Of a stretch of 11,128 nucleotides of DNA, positions 1 through 6,579 are shown piece by piece. The DNA lies in NCBI GenBank assembly GCA_041687295.1, contig JAWLCG010000147.1, forward strand, positions 1-11,128, in the 5' to 3' direction. Every line of letters starts with the position of its first letter. The first letter of the stretch is position 1. Below the pieces are notes generated by a model. That model searched no databases and had not been told where the DNA came from. It saw only the letters and a program-made list of their open reading frames with translations. The translations under genes and the position numbers were made by a program. The DNA is from JAWLCG01 sp041687295. Its GTDB lineage: Bacteria; Planctomycetota; Phycisphaerae; SM23-33; FEN-1343.

Positions 1-1640
1 TGGGCCTGGGTGCCGATGAAGTAGGGGTGCACGTCCCGCGGCAGCTCGAGCACCTGCATGATCGGGTACTCGGGGTGCCGGCCGCTGAAAACCAGGCCGG
101 CCTTTTCGAGCGTCTCGATGTACTGCGGGTCGACCTCGTAGCGGTGGCGGAAGCGCAGGCGGATCGTCTCGGCCTGGCCGTAGAGCTCCCAGGCCAGCGT
201 GTCGGGCTTGAGGACGACGTCCTTGCCGCCCAGCCGCATGTTGCCGCCGAGGCCCTCGATCTTCTTCTGCTCGGGCAGGATGTCGATGACGGCCGCGTCG
301 CACTGCGGCTCCAGTTCGGTGGAGTTGGCCCCCGCCAGGCCGCAGACGTGGCGGGCGTACTCGATGACGGCCATCTGGAAGCCCAGGCAGATGCCCAGGT
401 AGGGCAGCTGGTTCTCGCGGGCGTAACGGACGCAGGCGATCTTGCCCTCGGCCCCTCGCTTGCCGAAGCCGCCGGGCACGATGATGCCGTCCACCCCGGC
501 CAGGGCCTTGGCGGCCGAGGCCTCGGTCAGGTCGGTGGTGTCGATCCACTCGATGTTGACCTTGGTGTCGGCGGCGACGCTGGCGTGCTCCAGGGCCTTG
601 ATGATGCTGGCGTAGCTGTCGCGCAGCGAGGTGTACTTGCCGGTGACGCCGATAGTGACCTCGCCCCGCAGCCGGGCCAGTCGGCTGGTGAACTCGCGCC
701 AGCGCATGGCGGCCTCGGCGTCCTGGGCGGAGTTGGCGCGGTGGCCGAGGTCGAGGATCTGCACGACCTGGTTGTCCAGGCCGACGCGGCGCATGACCTC
801 GGGCAGCATGTAGATGCTGGGCAGGTCGTGCATGCTGAAGACGCGCTCGACGGGGACGTTGGTGTAGACGCTGATCTTCTGGCGGACCTTCTCCTCGACC
901 GGCTCGGTGGCGCGGCAGGCGATGATGTGGGGCATAATGCCCACTTCCATCAGGCGCTTGATGCCGAGCTGGGCGGCCTTGGACTTCTGCTCGCCCAGCG
1001 TGGGCGGCTCGATGATGTAGGTCAGGGCGACGAAGGCGGTGCTCTGGGGCCCCTCCTCGTACGCCAGCTCGCGCAGGGCCTCGATGTAGAAGCCGTTCTC
1101 GAAGTCGCCCACCGTGCCGCCGACCTCGACGAAGACGACGTCGGCCTGGCTGTCCATGGCCAGCTGGCGGAGGCGGAGCTTCACCTCGCCGGTCACGTGG
1201 GGGATCATCTGCACGTCGCGGCCCAGGTAGCTGCCCGCCCGCTCCTTCTTGAGCACGGTCGAGTAGATCTGGCCGGCCGTGGTGAAGTTCGCCCGGCCCA
1301 GGTTCTGGTCGAGCATCCGCTCGTAGGTGCCCAGGTCCATGTCGGTCTCCATCCCGTCATCCAGGACGAAGACCTCCCCGTGGCGGACGGGGTTGAGCGT
1401 GCCGGCGTCGACGTTGAGGTAGCCTTCGAGCTTGATCGGGGCGACCGACAGGCCCTTGTCCTTGAGCAGCTTGGCCAGGCTGGAGCTGAAGATGCCCTTG
1501 CCCAGGCCGCTCATCACGGTGCCGAAGATCACGACGAACTTCGTGCGCCCGCGCTGGTAGCCGGGAGGAAAGGGGGTGTAAAACTCCGTGTCGGCCGAGC
1601 GATCCTTGATCGATTGCAGGAGGTCCATTGGGGTTTCCAT
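1..1640 (-). CDS. pyrG: CTP synthase (PyrG), C-terminus cut by the window edge
   Basis: Converts UTP to CTP using ATP and glutamine, the last step of pyrimidine nucleotide synthesis, in the cytoplasm. About 546 codons are visible. The synthetase domain has the P-loop-like GTVMSGLGKG (about residues 41-50), HGEVFVLDDGMETDMDLG and EVGGTVGDFE. The class I glutamine amidotransferase domain has IIVPGGFGKRG, the nucleophile elbow GICLGFQ (Cys about 418), GGNMRLGG and RHRYEVDP. The frame runs off at GTQA plus CA, just where the family has the catalytic HPE, so roughly 25-35 residues should lie outside. Relative to E. coli PyrG there is an N-terminal extension of about 25 residues and changes in strongly conserved stretches (KLEGYLNVDAGT in place of KLDPYINVDPGT). 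ATG 1640 is chosen because a promoter ends just before it; ATG 1628 is in frame and also possible. Neither has a Shine-Dalgarno sequence. Confidence 0.95.
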   Translation of the reverse strand, partial: METPMDLLQSIKDRSADTEFYTPFPPGYQRGRTKFVVIFGTVMSGLGKGIFSSSLAKLLKDKGLSVAPIKLEGYLNVDAGTLNPVRHGEVFVLDDGMETDMDLGTYERMLDQNLGRANFTTAGQIYSTVLKKERAGSYLGRDVQMIPHVTGEVKLRLRQLAMDSQADVVFVEVGGTVGDFENGFYIEALRELAYEEGPQSTAFVALTYIIEPPTLGEQKSKAAQLGIKRLMEVGIMPHIIACRATEPVEEKVRQKISVYTNVPVERVFSMHDLPSIYMLPEVMRRVGLDNQVVQILDLGHRANSAQDAEAAMRWREFTSRLARLRGEVTIGVTGKYTSLRDSYASIIKALEHASVAADTKVNIEWIDTTDLTEASAAKALAGVDGIIVPGGFGKRGAEGKIACVRYARENQLPYLGICLGFQMAVIEYARHVCGLAGANSTELEPQCDAAVIDILPEQKKIEGLGGNMRLGGKDVVLKPDTLAWELYGQAETIRLRFRHRYEVDPQYIETLEKAGLVFSGRHPEYPIMQVLELPRDVHPYFIGTQA

Positions 1641-1648
1641 GGAGCCGT

Positions 1649-1677
1649 ACTCTACTGGCTGAGGAGGTTGATTTCAA
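1649..1677 (-). promoter_or_regulatory. Candidate sigma-70 promoter of pyrG, probably leaderless
   Basis: On the minus strand TTGAAA (1677-1672) is followed by a 17-bp spacer and TAGAGT (1654-1649). Only 8 nt separate the -10 box from ATG 1640, so transcription would start at or within a few bases of the start codon. This fits the lack of a ribosome binding site. It is a consensus match only; no start site has been measured. Confidence 0.5.
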
Positions 1678-1730
1678 ACCCGCAGTTCGCGGCAAGCGCG
1701 ATTTCCCGCCGCCCCCGCGCGCAACAACGC

Positions 1731-1766
1731 GAAGGGCCCGCCGTCCCGGGGGACGACAGGCCCTTC
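1731..1766. repeat. Inverted repeat between the DHOD-like gene and pyrG
   Basis: GAAGGGCC (1731-1738) pairs with GGCCCTTC (1759-1766), and inside it GTCC/GGAC (1743-1746/1751-1754) can form a second stem. It lies downstream of the DHOD-like gene and upstream of the pyrG promoter. There is no T-run on the minus side, so it would not be a classical intrinsic terminator, though it could still impede read-through. Confidence 0.45.
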
Positions 1767-1859
1767 GATAGTCTACGCCGCCGCCGGCCCGAGGGATCGG
1801 GGGGCGATTTTTGGTTTCTGGTTTGGGATTGTCGATTGCCGGGCCGGGCCGAACCTCGC

Positions 1860-1935
1860 AGGGCGTGCCACTCGTGGCTCGCGCAGCGGGGGTCCTCCAC
1901 CTCCCGTTGCGCGTGCAACAAGTTGCACGCCCTAC
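1860..1935. repeat. Cloverleaf-like palindromic element
   Basis: A perfect 9-bp outer inverted repeat, AGGGCGTGC (1860-1868) with GCACGCCCT (1925-1933), encloses two small hairpins: GCCAC/GTGGC at 1867-1878 and GTGCAAC-AA-GTTGCAC at 1913-1928. The small hairpins share bases with the outer stem, so the structures partly compete. The element ends in GCCCTAC, as does the hairpin at 8343-8363. Just beyond it GGCCACGGGC occurs twice (1959-1968, 1973-1982). It looks like a dispersed intergenic repeat; I see no gene in 1641-1991. Confidence 0.5.
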
Positions 1936-1991
1936 GATTACCGACCGCCCTGGGTCCTGGCCACGGGCTACCGGCCACGGGCCGAAGGCCT

Positions 1992-2987
1992 CTACATCTT
2001 CTGCTTCATGAGCAGCTGGACGTACTGGGCCCGTTCGAAGGCGTAGGGGTCGCCGATCTGGGCCTGGCTGAGCCGGCCACGGAAGCTCTCGATCTTCGCG
2101 TAGCCCTTTTCGTCCATCCACCCGCCCAGCTGGTCGTTAAGGCTGGTCAGCACGTCGAGCTTCTTGGGGCTGGTGTACAGGACACTGGCGACCTGGACGA
2201 CCTGGGCGCCGGCGAGCAGTTGCCTGGCGACGGCCTGGCCGTCGTGGATGCCGCCGGTGGCGGCCAGCTCGGCGCCGACCCGGCCATGGAGGATCGCCAC
2301 GTACCGCAGGGCCAGCCGGGCCTCCTCCGGGCGGCTCCAATTCATCGTCTGGCGGAGCTTCATCGTGTCCAGGTCGATGTCGGGCTGCAGGAAGCGGTTG
2401 AACAGCACCAGGCCCTTGACGCCCCGCTCGTCGAGCTGGTGGGCGACGTGCGGCACGCTGGTATAGAACGGGCTGAGCTTGACCGACACGGGGATCGTCA
2501 CCGCGTCCAGAACGCTCTGGACGACCTCAAGCAGCTCGGCCTCGACGTCGCTGGCCGAGCGGTCCACGTCGGTCTGCACGGCGTAGGGGTTGAGCTCCAG
2601 GGCGTTGACGCCGGTGTCCTGCATCTGCCGGGCGTACTTGACCCACTGGCCGGTGTGGACGGCGTTGATCGAGCCGATCAGCGGCATGGAGACGGCCTTG
2701 CGGGTCTTCTCGGTCCACATCAGGTGCTCGCGGGGGCCGGCGTGCTCGAGCGGCGGGAAGTAGCTGAGCGACTCGGCGAACCGCTCGGACCCGACGGCCT
2801 GCTGCTCGTCGAGGCGCTGGCCCTCGAGCTGGATCTGCTCCTCGAACAGCGAGCGGATGACCAGGGCGCCGGCGCCGGCCTCTTCGCAGCGGCGGATGTT
2901 GTCGATCATCCCCGAGACGCTGCAGGCGGCGACGAGGACGGGTGAGCTCAGGGGGATCCCCATGTAGGACGTTGACAGATCAGCCAT
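1992..2987 (-). CDS. Dihydroorotate dehydrogenase-like FMN TIM-barrel protein
   Basis: 331 residues. The sequence resembles the DHOD-like proteins of about 330 residues that are often annotated as putative dihydroorotate dehydrogenase. It has the N-terminal YMGIPLSSPVLVAA, SLFEEQI (46-52), SINAV (106-110), LELNPYAVQTD (130-140), the VKLSPFY strand with a candidate FMN-contacting Lys170, LVLFNRFLQPDIDL, and the phosphate-binding ATGGI (243-247) and VVQVAS (263-268). A true class 1 DHOD has a Cys in NxSCPN; here that stretch is ELNPYAVQTD with no Cys or Ser in place. Oxidation of dihydroorotate is therefore doubtful, and the substrate and electron partner are unknown. ATG 2987 is fixed by AAAGGAG six bases upstream; an open frame continues further upstream but has no such signal. 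The gene stands between its own promoter and pyrG, which follows in the same direction about 350 bp on. Confidence 0.88.
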   Translation of the reverse strand: MADLSTSYMGIPLSSPVLVAACSVSGMIDNIRRCEEAGAGALVIRSLFEEQIQLEGQRLDEQQAVGSERFAESLSYFPPLEHAGPREHLMWTEKTRKAVSMPLIGSINAVHTGQWVKYARQMQDTGVNALELNPYAVQTDVDRSASDVEAELLEVVQSVLDAVTIPVSVKLSPFYTSVPHVAHQLDERGVKGLVLFNRFLQPDIDLDTMKLRQTMNWSRPEEARLALRYVAILHGRVGAELAATGGIHDGQAVARQLLAGAQVVQVASVLYTSPKKLDVLTSLNDQLGGWMDEKGYAKIESFRGRLSQAQIGDPYAFERAQYVQLLMKQKM

Positions 2988-3130
2988 GGAAGGCTCCTTT
3001 CGAGTCGTGGGTGGTACGTCTCGCCGACGGGGCCCCTGCCCCGCCCGGCGGCCAGGGATCACGCTGCACCCAGGCCGACACCGCCCCCGCACCCGGCGTC
3101 GGTTTGGCAGTCTGGCCAGCGCATCCGTAA

Positions 3131-3160
3131 AAAGTATTCCCACGCCCGACCACAAGTCAA
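3131..3160 (-). promoter_or_regulatory. Candidate sigma-70 promoter of the DHOD-like gene
   Basis: TTGACT (3160-3155) and TACTTT (3136-3131) on the minus strand are separated by 18 bp in an otherwise very GC-rich spacer. The predicted start near 3124 gives a leader of about 137 nt, which contains an imperfect stem (CCGACGCC with GGTGTCGG). I recognise no known riboswitch in it. Confidence 0.5.
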
Positions 3161-3213
3161 GGCCACCCCGTCAGATGGCCCCCATATCGGCCAGGCTGGC
3201 CCGGAGCCCCGAC

Positions 3214-3244
3214 GGGACGGTATCGTCCCTGCGGGTCTGCAGGG
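3214..3244. other. Two overlapping, mutually exclusive hairpins
   Basis: GGGACG-GTAT-CGTCCC (3214-3229) and CCCTGC-GGGTCT-GCAGGG (3227-3244) share the bases CCC at 3227-3229, so only one can form at a time. They lie in the 147-bp spacer between the end of the phosphodiesterase gene and the DHOD promoter. No T-run follows. They could be termination or read-through structures, or degenerate repeats. Confidence 0.35.
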
Positions 3245-3251
3245 CAGGCTC

Positions 3252-3282
3252 GGCCCAAGCCCACGGAATGCCTTCCGTGGGC
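3252..3282. repeat. REP-like hairpin, copy 1 of the CCAAGCCCACGG family
   Basis: GCCCACGGAA (3259-3268) and TTCCGTGGGC (3273-3282) form a perfect 10-bp stem with the loop TGCC, 26 bp past the stop of the phosphodiesterase gene, so it may act as a terminator or 3' protective hairpin. Bases 3252-3276 recur with one mismatch in 25 at 8367-8391, and the core CCAAGCCCACGG recurs inverted at 7736-7747. Confidence 0.65.
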
Positions 3283-3307
3283 ATCGGGGCGGGCCGGGGC
3301 CGCCCGG

Positions 3308-4939
3308 CTACTCCAGGTTCCGTCGGCCCACCAGGCCGGGGCGGAGGAAGTAGGCGTCGACCGGGTTGGTCTCGGGCAGGTGCTGGCGGGGGTTCCAGTG
3401 GTAGCGGCGGTTGACCTGGTCCAGGACGTCGACGGTTCGCATGACCGGCGGGGGCTGCTCGACGGTGCTCATGAAGAAGCCCACGCTGTCGCCGTAGGCC
3501 AGGCCGCCGTGGGTGCCGTGGAGCGTCGTGAAGCGGTCCATGCCCGGGGCGCCGTAGTACCAGCCCGGCTCGAGCGAGGCCACCACGTCGGGCACAGCGG
3601 CCATATGGTCGTCCATGCCGTGCCAGATCCGCCACAGGGCATCGGGCCAGCGGTGCTCGGCTGAGGCGGCCAGCAGGTCGGCGGCGCGGTAGAAGCGGGC
3701 CCCGCCGGCGGGGTCAGGCCCCTCGGCCGGCGGATCGACGCCGGGAAGCCCGGCCAGGATCGCCGAGAGCTCCAGCGGGTCGCCGTCGGTGGGCGTATAG
3801 CTGAAAAGCTCCTCGACGGACCCGTCGGGCCGAGGCAGCGCCGCGTGGCGGATCTGGGCCTGGCCGAGTTGGCCGCGGACGTACACCACGTCGCCCTGCC
3901 GCCAGATGACGTGCTCGACGCCCGGCGCAGCCGCCCAGGCCTCGACGACGCCGGCGCGGTCGGCCTCGCTCTGGCACCAGGCCCGCGCGGCGCTGATCAG
4001 GCCGTAGCGCGGCAGGACCACCTCGCCGGGCTTCTCGAAGCCCCCCTCGTGGACCGGCACCAGGCCGGCGCCGATCAGGGAGGCCTCCAGATCGGCCCGG
4101 CGGCAGTCGGGCACAAAGTTGTTGCCGTGGTCGGTCAGCCTCGTCACCGCCCCGTGTCCCTCGCTGCGGTAGAGCTGCCGCTCGATCCAGCGGTCCAGCT
4201 CCACCAGCACCGCGCGGGCCCCCTCGCGGTCGCCGTCATGGCCGACGGCGTCGGGCGAAATGGCGTAGACGGTGACGGTCTGGCCGGGCGGCAGGGCCTG
4301 CAGGACCTTGGGCAGCTTGGCGAACATGCCCCCCCACTCCCGCCGGGTCATATGGACGGACCAGAGGTAGCTCAGGCCGTCCACCCAGAGCGGCTGGCGG
4401 TAGTCCAGGCCGTGCGCCCAGTACTCGTTGTCGCCCTTGAGATAGACCGACCAGCCCCCGTGCAGCCGGTTGGCGTGCGGGTCGTAGAAGCAGGCCTCCA
4501 GGGCGCTGGTGCCCGGCACGCCGAGGATGGCCGGGAAGCTCACCTCCGTCAGCGACGGGAAGGTCGAGATCAGCCGCGCCGGCCGGTGGAACAGCCGGAA
4601 GTGGCCCTGGGCGTAGAGCTCTTCGATCAGCTCGGCCGGCACGCCATCCAGCAGGATCACCACGTGGCGAACCCGGGCCGGGTCGGGCGCGTCCAGGTCG
4701 GCCAGAGGGCGGTACTGCCCGCTGCCGTCGGCGTCGACGTAGAGCGCCCGCTTGACGCCCTCGCGGTAGACCTGAAGGTAGCGCCCCCCGCCGGGGCCCC
4801 GGGGCTCCCACATGTCGGCGGAGGGGGCCGAGTCGGAGCCCATCCGAACGGCCGGCTGCTCCGGCCAGGCGGGCCGGGCCGCACAACCGGCCAGGCTCAG
4901 CCCGGCCAGCAGCACAATCCAAATCACAGCTTTATGCAT
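3308..4939 (-). CDS. Lipoprotein phosphodiesterase / nucleotide pyrophosphatase-like (alkaline phosphatase superfamily)
   Basis: 543 residues. A lipoprotein signal peptide with the lipobox LAGC (Cys19) predicts a membrane-anchored exported enzyme. The catalytic domain has the metal ligands of the nucleotide pyrophosphatase/phosphodiesterase branch: VVILLDG (Asp98), STFPSLTE with the likely nucleophile Thr131, ISPDAVGHDG (Asp230, His234), LTDHGNN (Asp270, His271) and LHGTHGG (His477 probable). All expected ligands seem present, so it should be active on a phosphodiester or phosphonate; the substrate cannot be told. ATG 4939 is chosen because GGAGAG (4949-4944) precedes it by four bases and the signal peptide begins there; the frame is open upstream but has no such features. 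It is transcribed away from the dksA-like/lspA operon, whose LspA would cleave its signal peptide. A hairpin 26 bp past the stop may end the transcript. Confidence 0.88.
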   Translation of the reverse strand: MHKAVIWIVLLAGLSLAGCAARPAWPEQPAVRMGSDSAPSADMWEPRGPGGGRYLQVYREGVKRALYVDADGSGQYRPLADLDAPDPARVRHVVILLDGVPAELIEELYAQGHFRLFHRPARLISTFPSLTEVSFPAILGVPGTSALEACFYDPHANRLHGGWSVYLKGDNEYWAHGLDYRQPLWVDGLSYLWSVHMTRREWGGMFAKLPKVLQALPPGQTVTVYAISPDAVGHDGDREGARAVLVELDRWIERQLYRSEGHGAVTRLTDHGNNFVPDCRRADLEASLIGAGLVPVHEGGFEKPGEVVLPRYGLISAARAWCQSEADRAGVVEAWAAAPGVEHVIWRQGDVVYVRGQLGQAQIRHAALPRPDGSVEELFSYTPTDGDPLELSAILAGLPGVDPPAEGPDPAGGARFYRAADLLAASAEHRWPDALWRIWHGMDDHMAAVPDVVASLEPGWYYGAPGMDRFTTLHGTHGGLAYGDSVGFFMSTVEQPPPVMRTVDVLDQVNRRYHWNPRQHLPETNPVDAYFLRPGLVGRRNLE

Positions 4940-5048
4940 TTTTCTCTCCACAACTGCACCGGCTTTGTTGATCGCGCGGTAAACTGAGCATCTTATCCAG
5001 ACACCCCGGGACCTCCCAGGGGTTAGTGAGACTGTCTGTGAGAATTGC

Positions 5049-5079
5049 CCGCCCGGGCCAGGCCACCTGTCCCGGGCGG
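5049..5079. promoter_or_regulatory. Long hairpin/palindrome in the divergent control region
   Basis: CCGCCCGGG (5049-5057) pairs with CCCGGGCGG (5071-5079), and after one C/T mismatch CAGG (5059-5062) pairs with CCTG (5066-5069) around the loop CCA. It lies 110 bp upstream of the phosphodiesterase start and about 70 bp upstream of the rightward -35 box. It could be an operator for a dimeric regulator, a leader hairpin of the leftward transcript, or an insulating terminator; the sequence alone does not decide. The rest of 4940-5258 holds no gene. Confidence 0.45.
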
Positions 5080-5147
5080 TCCGGTTTGTCGCAAAGCCTG
5101 GAATTTCTTGGACCTGGGCGAACGTCGCCCGAGCGACTTGCGTAAAC

Positions 5148-5177
5148 TTGACAGACCCGTACCTGGGAGGGTACACT
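5148..5177 (+). promoter_or_regulatory. Candidate sigma-70 promoter of the dksA-like/lspA/M48 operon
   Basis: A perfect TTGACA (5148-5153), an 18-bp spacer and TACACT (5172-5177). This is the best promoter match in the window and the only obvious one before the three-gene operon. The start near 5184 gives a leader of about 75 nt in which TTAAGTA occurs twice (5212-5218, 5227-5233). Confidence 0.65.
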
Positions 5178-5258
5178 TTCGGGGCTTTGGGTTTCGTACC
5201 GCCCCGGGATTTTAAGTAACTGTATCTTAAGTATTTGGAATTCTTGAGGGAACTACGC

Positions 5259-5978
5259 GTGGCCAAGACACCGTCATCTCGCAATACCGCTGGCCGGACC
5301 AGCCGGTCCAAGGGGGCCAAGTCCAGCAAGGCCAGCAAGACTACGCCGACCAAGGCCAAGGCCCGTCCGCGTGCCTCGGCCAAGCCCGAGACCGCCCCCG
5401 AGGCCGTCAAGAGCCCGCTGACCAAAAAGGAGCTCAACGAGTTCCGCCAGATGCTCTTGGACAAGCGCCGCATGCTCGTCGGCGACATGACCGGCATGCA
5501 CAACGAGGCCTTCCGCGGCGCCGACCAGGGCGACCTGTCCACCATGCCGGTGCATATGGCCGACGTCGGCACGGACAACTACGAGCAGGAGTTCACGCTG
5601 GGCCTGCTCGAGAGCGAGCGCAAGCTCCTGCGCGACATCGATGAAGCCCTCGGCCGCCTCGACGCCGGCACCTACGGCATCTGCCTGGGCACCGGCAAGG
5701 TCATCGGCCAGGCCCGCCTGCGGGCCCAGCCCTGGGCCAAGTACTGCATCGAATACGCCCGCCTGCTCGAGCAGGGGCTGGTCAAGCGAGGCAATGGCGG
5801 CTCGGCCCGGGGCTTCCCGCCCTACGGCCACGAGTTGTTCGGCGATGACGACACGGCCGGCTCGGCCGACGACGACATCGCTGACGACGAGGACGAGGAC
5901 GAGGTGGACTTCGCCGAAGACAGCCCCGACGAGCCCGCCGACGTGGAGGCCGTGGACGACGAGGACGACGAGCTCTAG
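5259..5978 (+). CDS. DksA/TraR-family protein with basic N-tail and acidic C-tail
   Basis: 239 residues from GTG 5259, preceded by GAGGG about nine bases upstream; TTG 5235 is an in-frame alternative with no better signal. Residues 1-50 are rich in Lys, Arg, Ser, Thr and Ala, like a histone H1 tail. A helical segment (about 52-135) leads to a DksA-type zinc-finger region, YGICLGTGKVIGQARL...WAKYCIEYA (139-167). Only Cys142 and Cys163 of the usual four cysteines remain; the others are Thr145 and Tyr166. The acidic coiled-coil tip motif of DksA (DxxDxA) is not evident: the region is MADVGTDNYEQEF. The last 44 residues are almost all Asp, Glu, Ala and Pro. Family members bind the RNA polymerase secondary channel, but with these losses classic DksA activity is uncertain. 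The lspA ATG follows after 7 bp. A role in polymerase or nucleoid control is inference. Confidence 0.85.
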   Translation: MAKTPSSRNTAGRTSRSKGAKSSKASKTTPTKAKARPRASAKPETAPEAVKSPLTKKELNEFRQMLLDKRRMLVGDMTGMHNEAFRGADQGDLSTMPVHMADVGTDNYEQEFTLGLLESERKLLRDIDEALGRLDAGTYGICLGTGKVIGQARLRAQPWAKYCIEYARLLEQGLVKRGNGGSARGFPPYGHELFGDDDTAGSADDDIADDEDEDEVDFAEDSPDEPADVEAVDDEDDEL

Positions 5979-5985
5979 GGCAACC

Positions 5986-6579
5986 ATGGCCGAGCAGATA
6001 CGAACGGCGTGGCGCAGCCGAACGGCGTGGGCGATCTTCCTGATCGCCCTGGCGGCCGGCCTTGCGGGTGACCTGTGGTCCAAGCACGCCGCCTTCGAGG
6101 CGGTGCTGCGGGCCGACCCGCAAGGCCGGCCCCCGTCGGTGCCTGTGGTGGACGGGGCGCTGCGCCTGACGCTCTCGACCAACCCGGGGGTGGTTTTCGG
6201 TCTGCGCCTGCCTCCGACGCTGGTGATCGCGGCCTCGGGCCTGGCGGTGATCGTCATCGGCGTCTTCTTCGCCACCAGCCCAGCCTGCGCCCGCTTCACG
6301 CAGGCCGCCCTGGGCATGGTCCTGGCCGGGGCCCTGGGCAACCTCTACGACCGCCTCTTCGGCCGCGTCCAACTGCCGGGCCGACCCGAGGCCGTCGGGC
6401 AGGTGCGCGACTTTCTCGACCTGAGCCCGCTGCACTACCCCTGGATCTTCAACGTCGCCGACGTGCTGCTGGTCGTCGGCGTGGGGATCCTGATGATCGC
6501 CTACCTCCACCAGGCCCGCATCGAGGCCGACGCCGCCAAGGCCGACGCCGAAAGCCGGCCCCGGACCGCCCGGCGATGA
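5986..6579 (+). CDS. lspA: Lipoprotein signal peptidase (signal peptidase II)
   Basis: 197 residues, a polytopic inner-membrane aspartic protease that removes the signal peptide from prolipoproteins after lipidation. Visible motifs: AGDLWSK in the first membrane segment, NPGVVFGL (66-73), AGALGNLYDRL with catalytic Asp122, VRDFLDL (140-146) and FNVADV with catalytic Asp159. Four hydrophobic segments fit the family at about 14-30, 77-98, 105-121 and 154-174. The C-terminal tail is basic and Ala-rich. ATG 5986 follows the weak AGGG (5977-5980) by five bases and lies 7 bp after the dksA-like stop. The stop overlaps the next ATG (ATGA), so translational coupling is likely. The divergent neighbour at 3308-4939 is a predicted substrate. 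Confidence 0.95.
   Translation: MAEQIRTAWRSRTAWAIFLIALAAGLAGDLWSKHAAFEAVLRADPQGRPPSVPVVDGALRLTLSTNPGVVFGLRLPPTLVIAASGLAVIVIGVFFATSPACARFTQAALGMVLAGALGNLYDRLFGRVQLPGRPEAVGQVRDFLDLSPLHYPWIFNVADVLLVVGVGILMIAYLHQARIEADAAKADAESRPRTARR

Noticed and set aside
27..2945. A 972-codon open frame on the plus strand
   Set aside because: It runs antisense to pyrG and the DHOD-like gene, both of which have clear family motifs. Long antisense frames arise from G/C-rich third codon positions; the translation is Leu/Asp/Gly/Val-rich with no domain.
2988..3124. Riboswitch in the leader of the DHOD-like gene
   Set aside because: The leader is structured and GC-rich, but I could match it to no known riboswitch core.
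4940..5578. Upstream extension of the phosphodiesterase frame
   Set aside because: It would cover the divergent promoter region and bury the lipoprotein signal peptide inside the protein; GGAGAG before ATG 4939 settles the start.
5274..6341. Minus-strand frame of 355 codons opposite dksA-like and lspA
   Set aside because: Shadow of two genes with strong motifs; no recognisable domain and no promoter or ribosome site.
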